A model generated the notes under the pieces. That model was not told where the DNA came from. It searched no databases and was given only the letters and a program-made list of their open reading frames with translations. The position numbers and the translations under genes were made by a program. A stretch of DNA of 46,633 bases. Origin: an uncultured Pelagibacteraceae bacterium (lineage in GTDB: Bacteria; Pseudomonadota; Alphaproteobacteria; Pelagibacterales; Pelagibacteraceae). Below, piece after piece: positions 34,802-43,101 of this stretch. The DNA lies in assembly GCA_902587315.1 (NCBI GenBank), contig CACIKW010000007.1, forward strand, positions 1 through 46,633, read 5' to 3'. Positions within the stretch are counted from its first letter, which is position 1. The number at the start of each line of letters is the position of its first letter.

Positions 34802-35743
34802 ATGAAAATAGGATTTATAGGACTTGGAAATGTTGGGGGCAAATTAGCGAATAGTTTGTTGAGAAATAAGTTTGATTTAACTGTAAGAGATTTAGATAAA
34901 AAATTAACAAATGATTTTAAAAATAGAGGAGCCAAGATAGCAAATAGTGCTAAAGAATTAGCTGAGCAAACAGATTTAATTATAACTTGTCTACCCTCAC
35001 CTGAAATATGCGCAGATGTAATGGAGTCAAAAGAAGGTGTAATTAATGGTCTATCAAAAAATAAAATTTGGTTAGAAATGAGTACAACTGATGAGTCTGA
35101 AGTCAAAAGGTTAGGGAAAATTGTTTTAAATAAACAGGCTATTCCTTTAGATGGTCCAGTTAGCGGTGGATGTCATAGAGCAGCAACAGGAAATATTGCT
35201 ATTTTTGTTGGAGGAAAAAGAAAAATTTTTGATAAAATTCTTCCAGTTTTGACCATAATGGGAAGAAAAATATTGTATACTGGCGAGCTTGGAACTGCTT
35301 CTATATTAAAAGTAATTACAAACTATCTGGCTTCTGTTCATCTGGCAGCTCTTGGTGAAGCTTGGACGGTAGCTAAAAAATCCAAATTAGATCTTAATAA
35401 AACTTTTAAAGGAATAGCCATTTCATCTGGAAACTCTTTTGTTCATGAAACTGAAAGTAAGGTAATTTTAAATGGATCTTATAATATTAACTTTACAATG
35501 GATTTGGTTCAAAAAGATATGAATCTTTTTAATGAACTTTCAAAAAAACTTAATACTCCATTAGAAATATCTCCATTTGTACTGGATATATTTAAAGATG
35601 CACAAAAAAAATATGGTTCCAGAGCATGGTCATCAATGGTAGTTAAAAGACTTGAAGATAAATTTGGTTTGAGCTTTAGGGCTTCTGGATTTCCTGATGA
35701 ATTAACTGATAATGAAAAAGAAGAAAAAGGATATGAAATTTAA
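34802..35743 (+). CDS. 3-hydroxyisobutyrate dehydrogenase-family NAD(P)-dependent enzyme
   Basis: A 313-residue beta-hydroxyacid dehydrogenase. The Rossmann motif GFIGLGNVGGKLANSLL opens the protein, DGPVSGGCHRAATG is the substrate-binding signature, and the catalytic lysine is expected in LKVITNYLASVH. The family oxidises or reduces short hydroxy- or oxo-acids (3-hydroxyisobutyrate, tartronate semialdehyde, gamma-hydroxybutyrate). A GG-x-GG-type GKL element replaces the common MG at the end of the cofactor loop. It is followed 21 bases later by an aldehyde dehydrogenase and divergent from eutA, suggesting a shared pathway for an aldehyde/hydroxyacid intermediate. Confidence 0.85.
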   Translation: MKIGFIGLGNVGGKLANSLLRNKFDLTVRDLDKKLTNDFKNRGAKIANSAKELAEQTDLIITCLPSPEICADVMESKEGVINGLSKNKIWLEMSTTDESEVKRLGKIVLNKQAIPLDGPVSGGCHRAATGNIAIFVGGKRKIFDKILPVLTIMGRKILYTGELGTASILKVITNYLASVHLAALGEAWTVAKKSKLDLNKTFKGIAISSGNSFVHETESKVILNGSYNINFTMDLVQKDMNLFNELSKKLNTPLEISPFVLDIFKDAQKKYGSRAWSSMVVKRLEDKFGLSFRASGFPDELTDNEKEEKGYEI

Positions 35744-35764
35744 TTAATATGTTAATAATAAATT

Positions 35765-37195
35765 ATGCTTAATAAAAAAAATTTTTACATAAATGGAAAG
35801 TGGGTTAAACCTTTTAAGTCAAATGATTTTGAAGTAATTAATCCGTCTAACGAAGAGCCTTTTGCTGTTATTTCACTAGGATCTAAAGAAGATACTGATT
35901 CTGCTGTAAAAGCAGCAAAAAATGCTTTTGTTAATTGGAAAGAAACTTCTAAAGAAGAAAGAATAAGTCTTTTAGAAAAACTTCTAAAAATTTATAAAAA
36001 AAGATTTAATGAGATGGCTGAGGCAATGTCAAAAGAAATGGGGTCGCCTATTGATTATGCAATATCAACTCACGCTGCGTCAGGACAGGCTCATTTGGAA
36101 GATTTTATATTAAGATTAAAAGAATTTAATTTTGAAGAAATTTTTAATTTAAAATCAAATAATTATATAGCTCGTGAGCCGATAGGAGTATGTGGTCTAA
36201 TAACTCCCTGGAATTGGCCAATAAATCAAATAGCTTTAAAAGTAATTCCTGCTTTTGCAACTAGTTGTACAATGATACTTAAACCATCCGAAATAGCTCC
36301 TATCTCTGCAATGTTATTCGCCGAAATGATAGATGAAGCTGGTTTCCCTGCGGGAGTATTTAATTTAGTAAATGGAGATGGAGCTGGTGTTGGCACACAT
36401 ATATCTGGTCATCCTGATATTGATATGATTTCTTTTACTGGATCAACAAGAGCAGGAAAATTAATTACAAAAAATGCTGCTGATACAATTAAAAGAGTTT
36501 GTTTAGAGTTAGGTGGCAAAGGTGGAAATATTGTTTTTGCAGACTCCTATCCTAACGCAGTTAGAGATGGAATTAGAAATGTAATGAGCAACTCTGGTCA
36601 ATCATGTGACGCACCAACTAGAATGCTTGTAGAAAAATCCATTTATGGCAGAGCTATAAAAGAAGCAGCTGATGAGGCAAATAAAATTAAAGTGGATGTG
36701 GCATCAAAAAAAGGAGATCATATAGGACCGGTAGTCTCAAAAGTCCAATATGATAAAATAATTAATTTAATTAATAGTGGAATTGACGAAGGAGCAACAT
36801 TGGCTGCGGGAGGCCCAGATCTTCCTAATGGTTTAAATAAAGGTTATTTTATTAAACCTACTATATTTACAAATGTTACAAACAATATGGAAATAGCCAA
36901 AAAAGAAATTTTTGGGCCCGTACTTTCTATAATACCATTTGAAACAGAGGAAGAAGCAATAAAAATTACCAATGAAACAGAATATGGCCTTGGAAACTAC
37001 TTGCAAACTGAAGACAAAGAAAAAGCAAAGAGAGTCGCAAAAAAATTAAGATCAGGAATTGTTTATATAAATGGAAATGCTGCTGACTCTGGTACACCTT
37101 TTGGAGGTTATAGGCAATCTGGAAATGGAAGAGAGGGCGGAATTTGGGGCCTCGAAGAATATTTGGAAATTAAAACAGTAACAGGATGGAAATAG
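35765..37195 (+). CDS. NAD(P)-dependent aldehyde dehydrogenase (paralogue of the 22239 gene)
   Basis: A 476-residue ALDH with catalytic C281 in NSGQSCDAP and base E248 in LELGGKGGN. The cofactor motifs TPWNWPINQ and FTGSTRAGK are present, as is the C-terminal FGGYRQSGNGREGG. It is similar along its whole length to the ALDH at 22239, including the opening FYINGKWV and INPSNEEPFAVISLG. It forms an operon with the dehydrogenase upstream and the GDPD-like gene downstream (16-base gap). Possible substrates include 4-trimethylaminobutyraldehyde, which would feed the dioxygenase at 37856, or aldehydes from polyamine catabolism; neither is proven. Confidence 0.9.
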   Translation: MLNKKNFYINGKWVKPFKSNDFEVINPSNEEPFAVISLGSKEDTDSAVKAAKNAFVNWKETSKEERISLLEKLLKIYKKRFNEMAEAMSKEMGSPIDYAISTHAASGQAHLEDFILRLKEFNFEEIFNLKSNNYIAREPIGVCGLITPWNWPINQIALKVIPAFATSCTMILKPSEIAPISAMLFAEMIDEAGFPAGVFNLVNGDGAGVGTHISGHPDIDMISFTGSTRAGKLITKNAADTIKRVCLELGGKGGNIVFADSYPNAVRDGIRNVMSNSGQSCDAPTRMLVEKSIYGRAIKEAADEANKIKVDVASKKGDHIGPVVSKVQYDKIINLINSGIDEGATLAAGGPDLPNGLNKGYFIKPTIFTNVTNNMEIAKKEIFGPVLSIIPFETEEEAIKITNETEYGLGNYLQTEDKEKAKRVAKKLRSGIVYINGNAADSGTPFGGYRQSGNGREGGIWGLEEYLEIKTVTGWK

Positions 37196-37211
37196 TTTTT
37201 ATTATTAAATT

Positions 37212-37853
37212 ATGCACTTAATCCATAGAGGGATTGTAAACAAAAAATATAAAGAAAATCTTATTAAGTCATTTAAACAGTCATTTAAAAAAGGTTATGG
37301 GGTTGAAACTGATATACATGCTACAAAAGATCACGAATTTATTTGCTTTCATGATTTTACCTTAAATAGAATTTTTAAAAAAAATGAAAGTGTAAAAAAT
37401 ATAAAATATTCTCAACTTAAAAAAATAAGCACTCGAAATAAAAAACCAATTCCACTTTTAAAAAATTTACTAAAAACTTCAAAAAATAATTATCATTTAT
37501 TTATAGAAATAAAACCAACTTTCTCAAAAATACTTTTACATAAATTATTAAAAGAAACATCTAAATTTTCAAAATGTACATTTATCTCTTTCAGACATAA
37601 AAATATTTATAATTTGTTGAAAATAAAAAGTAATGCAAAAGTAGGATTATCTTTTTCTCCATCTACGAGTGCTAAAAAAATTATTAAAAAATCAAAAAAT
37701 AAAAAAATCAATTGTTTAATCTTAGATAAATTTTTTTTAAAAAATAAAAGTATTCAAAATTTAAAAATAAAAAAATATTATTATACTATTAAAACTAAAT
37801 TAGAATTTAAAAGGTATAGTAAAAATAATAATTTAATATTTGAGAATTTATAA
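37212..37853 (+). CDS. Glycerophosphodiester phosphodiesterase-family protein
   Basis: A 213-residue GDPD-fold protein lacking a signal peptide. Active-site residues are in place: H5-R6-G7, E32 and D34 (GVETDIH), H47-D48 (CFHDFTLNR), and a later LFIEIKP metal-binding Glu. It would release glycerol-3-phosphate from deacylated phospholipid headgroups. It is shorter than typical GDPD enzymes (~240-250) and extremely Lys/Ile/Asn-rich in its second half, so the C-terminal barrel is eroded or diverged. It ends 2 bases from the convergent dioxygenase stop. Confidence 0.75.
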   Translation: MHLIHRGIVNKKYKENLIKSFKQSFKKGYGVETDIHATKDHEFICFHDFTLNRIFKKNESVKNIKYSQLKKISTRNKKPIPLLKNLLKTSKNNYHLFIEIKPTFSKILLHKLLKETSKFSKCTFISFRHKNIYNLLKIKSNAKVGLSFSPSTSAKKIIKKSKNKKINCLILDKFFLKNKSIQNLKIKKYYYTIKTKLEFKRYSKNNNLIFENL

Positions 37854-37855
37854 AA

Positions 37856-38983
37856 TTATTTTTTTAAATAACTTAATCTTCCTATAATTTCATCTCTATC
37901 CATGTAATAGCCTTGCAAATGCCTACGTCCTGAATTTGGATTAAAAGCCGTTCTTCCATGTAAAATCCTTCTATTATTGAATGAAAAAATATCTCCAGAT
38001 TCTAATCGAAATTTAATTTGAAATTTATCATCATGTAGAAGATTACCAAATCTATGATGAGCTTTATAAACTTTATCCATAACATCTGGATGACAATCCA
38101 ATGCATCCATAGTGGCAACACTAAATCTTATATCATTATAATCACCATCTTTAGTTAGACTAATTGCTGGACCATAAAAACTTCTGTGAGATTCTTGTGT
38201 GTAGTCTTTATCTCTAAATTTAAGAGGTACATTCACTAAAGTTTCAAAAATTTCTTTTTCGCTCTTTCTTAAATAGTCAGCAACTTTAAACGCATCAACT
38301 GCTGAAGAATCTCCTCCTTCTGCATCATTAATTAAACAATGAAGAAATTGATAGCCTGGAGGATTTTCGAACCAAGGCAAATCCATGTGATTTCTTAGAG
38401 CGTGAGCTGTATAGGCAGAATTATTAGGTTTTGGAATATTTATAACTTCAAAAGGTGTTTTAAAAAATGTTTCTCTTGTATGGCTTATTCTTTTTAAAAC
38501 TGTAAATGCAGATAGTTCTTCAGTTGGTGATTTTTTTACAATCGCAATTCCTTTATAATGCAAGAGTTCTAACCATCTTATCAAACCTTTATCGGAATTA
38601 ACTATTTCATCATGTTCTATGCTAATTGATTTTAAATTTTCTTGCAAAGAATTATCCCATAATTGATAAGGAGAGACATGCTTTTTTTTGTTATTAATTG
38701 TGTAACAGTTTTTTCTCAGCCATTCTTGATCGTAATAACTTGTATGGTTTCCTTCGCTCCAAACTATTTCTAATTTACCTTCGCTGTTAATTTTGTATGT
38801 TATAGGTTCTATATCCGTTGAAATTTCCAGTATATTGAACATTCTATGTCTAGAGTCTTTATCATGGGCAGTTGGGCAGTTATCTCTTAACCACATAAAA
38901 TTAAAATTACTTTTCTCTCCATCGCTCCATTCAACATTTAGTGATGAACCATTTTTTGAAACTTTAAATATTTCTACAACCAT
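37856..38983 (-). CDS. Gamma-butyrobetaine dioxygenase-like Fe(II)/2-oxoglutarate oxygenase
   Basis: A 375-residue protein with the two-part architecture of gamma-butyrobetaine hydroxylase: an N-terminal DUF971-type domain (VEWSDGEKSNFNFMWLRDNCP, in which Cys/His could bind zinc) and a C-terminal TauD-like barrel. Iron ligands are H199 and D201 (RNHMDLPWFE) and H342 (RRILHGRTAF), with the 2-oxoglutarate arginine near GRRHLQGYY. The enzyme hydroxylates gamma-butyrobetaine to L-carnitine. Divergent transcription from proX and the carnitine-type genes downstream support that role. Confidence 0.8.
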   Translation of the reverse strand: MVVEIFKVSKNGSSLNVEWSDGEKSNFNFMWLRDNCPTAHDKDSRHRMFNILEISTDIEPITYKINSEGKLEIVWSEGNHTSYYDQEWLRKNCYTINNKKKHVSPYQLWDNSLQENLKSISIEHDEIVNSDKGLIRWLELLHYKGIAIVKKSPTEELSAFTVLKRISHTRETFFKTPFEVINIPKPNNSAYTAHALRNHMDLPWFENPPGYQFLHCLINDAEGGDSSAVDAFKVADYLRKSEKEIFETLVNVPLKFRDKDYTQESHRSFYGPAISLTKDGDYNDIRFSVATMDALDCHPDVMDKVYKAHHRFGNLLHDDKFQIKFRLESGDIFSFNNRRILHGRTAFNPNSGRRHLQGYYMDRDEIIGRLSYLKK

Positions 38984-39016
38984 AATACAATTGTTATTTT
39001 ATTTAGTTTTGTTTTC

Positions 39017-39037
39017 AATTCAATTTATAATTGAATT
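39017..39037. promoter_or_regulatory. Inverted repeat in the divergent dioxygenase/proX intergenic region
   Basis: AATTCAATT and AATTGAATT form a perfect 9-bp inverted repeat around a 3-base centre in the 173-base gap between the two divergent genes. It is a candidate operator controlling both directions. AT-rich inverted repeats arise easily by chance at this base composition, so support is modest. Confidence 0.4.
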
Positions 39038-39093
39038 TAATTAAATTATATCATTTTTCATGCTTTATTGACCTATATAAATCTCTTTAAAGG

Positions 39094-39150
39094 TTGTCTT
39101 TTTCTTCAGATCAAGTTTTAATACCGCCAGTTTAAACTAAACAAAGGGAG
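39094..39150 (+). promoter_or_regulatory. Promoter and leader of proX with GTTTAAAC element
   Basis: -35 TTGTCT (39094-39099), a 17-base spacer and -10 TTTAAT (39117-39122) place transcription start near 39129. The palindrome AGTTTAAACT (39129-39138) lies at the predicted start, 8 bases before the GGGAG Shine-Dalgarno (39146-39150). The same GTTTAAAC core precedes amt and the potD-like gene. Confidence 0.6.
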
Positions 39151-39156
39151 AAATTC

Positions 39157-40182
39157 ATGAAATTTCTAAAAAAAATATTTCTTTCAATTGCTTTTATAGC
39201 AGTAACAACATTAGGCACGACAAGTGCAAATGCTGCTTGCAAAGTACATTTGGGAGATTTCGATTGGGACAGTGCTAACGTTCATACTGCAATTGTTGGT
39301 TATATTCTTGAAAAAGGATATGGATGCAATGTTGAAGTAACGAAAGGAAGTACTTCCCCTATAATGGCTGCTCACTATGATCAGCAGTTAGACATTATAA
39401 CTGAAGTTTGGAGAGATAACATTGTTCAAATGCACGAAGAAGCTGTTTCAAAAGGACAAATTATTGAGCTTGGAGTTAATACTCCTTCATCCACTCAAGG
39501 TTTCTATGTAGATAAACCAACTGCAGATAAATATGGTTTAGTGTCTGTAGAAGATATGATGAAGCCAGAAATAGCAAAACTTTTTGCTGACCCTGAGTCG
39601 CCTGGAAAAGGTAGAATGACTAGCTGTATTTCAGGATGGACTTGCTACACGATTAACTTGGTTAAACACAAAGTTTATGGTCTAGATAAATACTATACTA
39701 ACTTTGATCCAGGTTCAGGTGGAGCATTAGATGCAGCAATTGCTGGTGCATTTAAAAAAGGTAAACCGGTATTTTCTTATTATTGGACACCTACAGGTTT
39801 AATGGGAAAAGTTGATCTTGTTCAACTTAAAGAACCTGCGTATGATAATGCTTGTTGGACAAAAATGATGGCTGTTGTTGAAAAAATTAAAGCTGATGGC
39901 CCAGATGCATACACAAAAACTTGTGCTAGTGCTTACGTGGATATGGCTTTAACAAAATCTGCATCAACTACTTTTGCTAACAAACCTGAAAATAAACCAA
40001 TATTAGACTTTGTAAAAGCATATACTTTGCCTACTGCTGAAGTAAACAAATCGCTTGCTTTTTATATGGATGAATCAGGTGGAGATTTGGAAGCAACTGC
40101 TAAAAACTTTTTAAAAGGTTCTAGCGTATGGACTAAATGGGTTCCAGCAGATGTTGCTAAAAAAGTTAAAGCTTCGCTTTAA
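39157..40182 (+). CDS. proX: Glycine betaine/proline-type substrate-binding protein
   Basis: A 341-residue periplasmic binding protein of the ProX/OpuAC group with a signal peptide (FLSIAFIAVTTLGTTSANA). The mature protein begins ACKVHLGDFDWDSANVHTAIVGYILEK; WRDNIVQMHEEA, GWTCYTINLVKHKVYGLDKYY and PVFSYYWTPTGLMGKVDLVQL supply the aromatic residues expected to cage a quaternary ammonium group. It delivers glycine betaine, carnitine, gamma-butyrobetaine or related compounds to the ProWV permease. A strong terminator follows it, so it can be made in excess over the permease. Confidence 0.92.
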   Translation: MKFLKKIFLSIAFIAVTTLGTTSANAACKVHLGDFDWDSANVHTAIVGYILEKGYGCNVEVTKGSTSPIMAAHYDQQLDIITEVWRDNIVQMHEEAVSKGQIIELGVNTPSSTQGFYVDKPTADKYGLVSVEDMMKPEIAKLFADPESPGKGRMTSCISGWTCYTINLVKHKVYGLDKYYTNFDPGSGGALDAAIAGAFKKGKPVFSYYWTPTGLMGKVDLVQLKEPAYDNACWTKMMAVVEKIKADGPDAYTKTCASAYVDMALTKSASTTFANKPENKPILDFVKAYTLPTAEVNKSLAFYMDESGGDLEATAKNFLKGSSVWTKWVPADVAKKVKASL

Positions 40183-40203
40183 TTTTTAAAATAATTCTTA
40201 ATG

Positions 40204-40233
40204 CCAAGAGCCCGTAAGGGCTCTTGGTTTTTT
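40204..40233 (+). terminator. Intrinsic terminator/attenuator between proX and proW
   Basis: A perfect 10-bp stem (CCAAGAGCCC / GGGCTCTTGG) with a GTAA tetraloop and six T residues lies 21 bases after the proX stop and 14 bases before the proW ATG. It is a textbook intrinsic terminator and should limit read-through into proWV. Confidence 0.95.
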
Positions 40234-40247
40234 ATAAGAAAGTAGAA

Positions 40248-41267
40248 ATGGGAAAGTATAAGAAACACATTTTATATTCATTATATTTGATTGCTTTTGT
40301 TGCAATGGTAGTTATCGCATACACAAGTTCAAAATATAGACCGGAAAGTGTTTCAGTTTTATTTACAGATTTTTCTTGGTTAGGAAATTGGCCTAAATGG
40401 CTAGATCTTCCTTTAATGCCATACTTAAATGAAGGGTTTGATAAACTTATAAAAGAGTATGGAATGTTTTTTGAAGGAATTAATAATTTCCTTCTTGGTC
40501 TTTACACTCAGATGAAAAATTTTATGGTCGGTCTACCTTGGCCTGTATTAATGATATCAGTAATCGCACTTTGCTATTTTGTCAGTGGAAGAAATATGGG
40601 AACAACTATTATGGTTGCTTTTTGTGTATTTTTTCTTGGTTTTCTAAGTCCTAGGTACTGGGATAAATGCATTATGACAACTTGTATAGTTGTTATTGGA
40701 ATGTTGCTTTGTTTAATTATTGGTATTCCAGTGGGTATAATGATGGCAAGAAATAAAAAAGTAAGAAATGCGATATTGCCAATTTTAGATTTAATGCAAA
40801 CAATTCCTAGTTTTTGTTATTTAATTCCAGGAATTTTATTGTTTGGTTTAGGAGCTGTTCCGGCAATATTTGCAATATTTGTTTATGCGGTTCCTCCATT
40901 GATAAGACTAACAGATCTTGGCATCAGATTAGTTGATAAAGAGGTAATTGAAGCAGCAGAGGCATTTGGTGCAAACAAAAAACAAAAATTATGGGGAGTA
41001 CAATTGCCGCTAGCTTTACCAAATATTATGCAAGGAGTAAACCAATGTACTATGATGGCATTAGCGATGGTAGTAATTGCATCAATGATTGGTACCAGAG
41101 GAATAGGAGATGAAGTATTGCTTGGATTACAACAATTAAATGTAGGTATGGCGACTGAAGCCGGTATTGCAATTGTTTTATTAGCAATTATATTCGATCG
41201 AATTACACAATCTTATGGGGAAAAGATTCAGGCAAGAACACATATTAAGAAAGATATAAAATTATAA
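40248..41267 (+). CDS. proW: Glycine betaine/proline ABC transporter permease
   Basis: A 339-residue permease. I chose the ATG at 40248; the upstream TTG at 40224 lies within the terminator stem. A first helix (~10-27) and a short periplasmic loop precede the ProW core, whose EAA loop is AAEAFGANKKQKLWGVQLPLALPNIMQGV, with MMALAMVVIASMIGTRGIGDEVLLGLQ at the end. It forms the membrane channel for the ProX ligand. The next gene, proV, begins 4 bases after its stop. Confidence 0.93.
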   Translation: MGKYKKHILYSLYLIAFVAMVVIAYTSSKYRPESVSVLFTDFSWLGNWPKWLDLPLMPYLNEGFDKLIKEYGMFFEGINNFLLGLYTQMKNFMVGLPWPVLMISVIALCYFVSGRNMGTTIMVAFCVFFLGFLSPRYWDKCIMTTCIVVIGMLLCLIIGIPVGIMMARNKKVRNAILPILDLMQTIPSFCYLIPGILLFGLGAVPAIFAIFVYAVPPLIRLTDLGIRLVDKEVIEAAEAFGANKKQKLWGVQLPLALPNIMQGVNQCTMMALAMVVIASMIGTRGIGDEVLLGLQQLNVGMATEAGIAIVLLAIIFDRITQSYGEKIQARTHIKKDIKL

Positions 41268-41271
41268 AATT

Positions 41272-42327
41272 ATGAGCAAAATAGAAATAAAAAATGTATA
41301 TAAAATATTTGGTGACCAACCTTCAAAAGTGCTTCCAATGGTTCAAGATGGAGCAACAAAAGAAGAAGTCTTAGAAAAAACAGGACACACAGTTGGACTT
41401 GATAATGTATCTTTATCTATAGAAGAAGGAGAAACTTTTGTTTGCATGGGATTGTCTGGTTCTGGAAAATCTACTCTTATTCGTCATATTAACAGATTAA
41501 TAGACCCAACTTCTGGCGTCGTTTCAGTAGAAGGTACAAATGTAATGGATCTTGATCAAAAGAAATTAATTCAATTTAGAAGACACAAAATGAGTATGGT
41601 TTTTCAGAGATTTGGTTTATTTCCTCATAAGACAGTTATGGAAAATGTTGGCTATGGTCTTGAAGTTCAGGGCCAAAAACCAGAGGAAAGAAATAAAACA
41701 GCAATGGAAAAAATTGAAGCTGTAGGTCTAACTGGTTTTGAACACCAATACCCAAATCAATTATCTGGAGGAATGCAACAAAGAGTTGGTCTTGCAAGAG
41801 CACTGGCTACAAACACTGACATAATGTTAATGGATGAGGCATTTTCTGCGTTAGATCCATTAATTAGAAGTGATATGCAAAAACAACTGATCGATTTACA
41901 AAGTGAATTAAAAAAAACTATAGTGTTTATAACACATGACCTAGACGAGTCTCTAAGATTAGGTGATCATATTGGAATATTAAATGGTGGAAGATTGGTT
42001 CAGGTTGGTACACCAATTGATATTATTATGAATCCTGCTGATGATTATGTTGAAGCTTTTGTAAAAGATGTAAATCGCGCAAAAGTAATTAAAGCAAAGA
42101 TTATTATGATTTCAACAAATTCGGCAAATGGAATTGATAAAAATAATTTAGTTAAGGTTGGCGAAGATCAGTTTATTGATGAATTTTTACCTCAAGTAGT
42201 TTGTTCAAATGCAAATTGCGAAGTTGTTGATAAAAATGGCAATGTAAAGGGTTATATTACCCAAAAAGAACTTTCAAAAGCATTAACAAAAGAAAATATG
42301 GATAATGCCGTTAAGTCTTCAAAATAA
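41272..42327 (+). CDS. proV: Glycine betaine/proline ABC transporter ATPase
   Basis: A 351-residue ATPase. Walker A is GLSGSGKST, the signature is LSGGMQQRVGLARALA, Walker B is IMLMDEAFSALDPLIR, and the switch His is in ITHDLDES. The N-terminal KIFGDQPSKVLPMVQDGATKEEVLEKTGHTVGLDNVS is characteristic of ProV/OpuAA. The C-terminus keeps only about one CBS-like element (VVDKNGNVKGYITQKEL), shorter than the usual tandem CBS pair that senses osmotic state in OpuA, so osmotic gating may be reduced. It overlaps the SDR gene by 23 bases. Confidence 0.93.
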   Translation: MSKIEIKNVYKIFGDQPSKVLPMVQDGATKEEVLEKTGHTVGLDNVSLSIEEGETFVCMGLSGSGKSTLIRHINRLIDPTSGVVSVEGTNVMDLDQKKLIQFRRHKMSMVFQRFGLFPHKTVMENVGYGLEVQGQKPEERNKTAMEKIEAVGLTGFEHQYPNQLSGGMQQRVGLARALATNTDIMLMDEAFSALDPLIRSDMQKQLIDLQSELKKTIVFITHDLDESLRLGDHIGILNGGRLVQVGTPIDIIMNPADDYVEAFVKDVNRAKVIKAKIIMISTNSANGIDKNNLVKVGEDQFIDEFLPQVVCSNANCEVVDKNGNVKGYITQKELSKALTKENMDNAVKSSK

Positions 42328-43090
42328 AAAAATAATTATTTCAGCGGGTGCTTCAGGAATTGGATGGGCAACTGCAAAAGTTTGTCTTTCTAGGGGTGCT
42401 ATTGTTTACCTTTGTGATATTGATACAAAGTCTTTAAAAAAAATTCAAAAACATCCATTAAATAATAAAAGATTATTTTCTTACGAATGCGATGCTTCTG
42501 ATGAAGATGAAGTTTCAAATTTTTTTAATAAAATTAATAAAAAAACTAAAAAAATTGATGCATTAATCAACAACGTTGGAATTGCTGGTCCCACAGGAAC
42601 TATTGAAAAATTAAGTTCTGATGATTGGGAAAGAACATTAAAGATAAATGTTATAACTCATTTTTACTTTACAAAACTCGCAATACCAATGCTCAAAAAT
42701 AACAAAGGTGGTTCTATAATAAATATTTCTTCTACTGCAGGAATTATGGGTTTTGCATTACGATCTCCATATGCTGCTAGCAAGTGGGCAATTATAGGTG
42801 TAACAAAAACTTTAGCAATAGAATTAGGTAAGTTTAAAATAAAAGTAAATGCTATTTGTCCAGGAACGATTAAAGGAGATAGAATGGATAGAGTAATAAA
42901 AGATAAAGCAAAATTTCTTAAAGTTTCAAAAAAAATAATTGAAAAAGATTTTTTATCTATGGCTTCAATAAATTCATGGATTTCTCAAGAAGATATAGCA
43001 AACATGTGCTCATTTTTAATTTCAAAGGATAGTGAAAAAATATCTGGTCAAGTCTTTCCTGTAGATGGAAATACTATAAGGGTGGACTAA
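42305..43090 (+). CDS. Short-chain dehydrogenase/reductase, candidate carnitine 3-dehydrogenase substitute
   Basis: A 261-residue classical SDR. The cofactor loop is SAGASGIGWATA in place of the usual TG-x-x-x-GIG; LINNVGIAG is the NNAG-type motif, NISSTAG supplies the catalytic Ser, and YAASK supplies Tyr and Lys. NAD is favoured by the acidic CDID at the end of strand beta-2. It overlaps the 3' end of proV by 23 bases, so it is in the transporter operon. With BKACE and a hotdog thioesterase next to it, oxidation of carnitine to 3-dehydrocarnitine is a reasonable guess, although the known carnitine dehydrogenase belongs to a different (3-hydroxyacyl-CoA dehydrogenase-like) family. Confidence 0.8.
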   Translation: MPLSLQNKKIIISAGASGIGWATAKVCLSRGAIVYLCDIDTKSLKKIQKHPLNNKRLFSYECDASDEDEVSNFFNKINKKTKKIDALINNVGIAGPTGTIEKLSSDDWERTLKINVITHFYFTKLAIPMLKNNKGGSIINISSTAGIMGFALRSPYAASKWAIIGVTKTLAIELGKFKIKVNAICPGTIKGDRMDRVIKDKAKFLKVSKKIIEKDFLSMASINSWISQEDIANMCSFLISKDSEKISGQVFPVDGNTIRVD

Positions 43091-43101
43091 ACAATCTTGG
43101 T

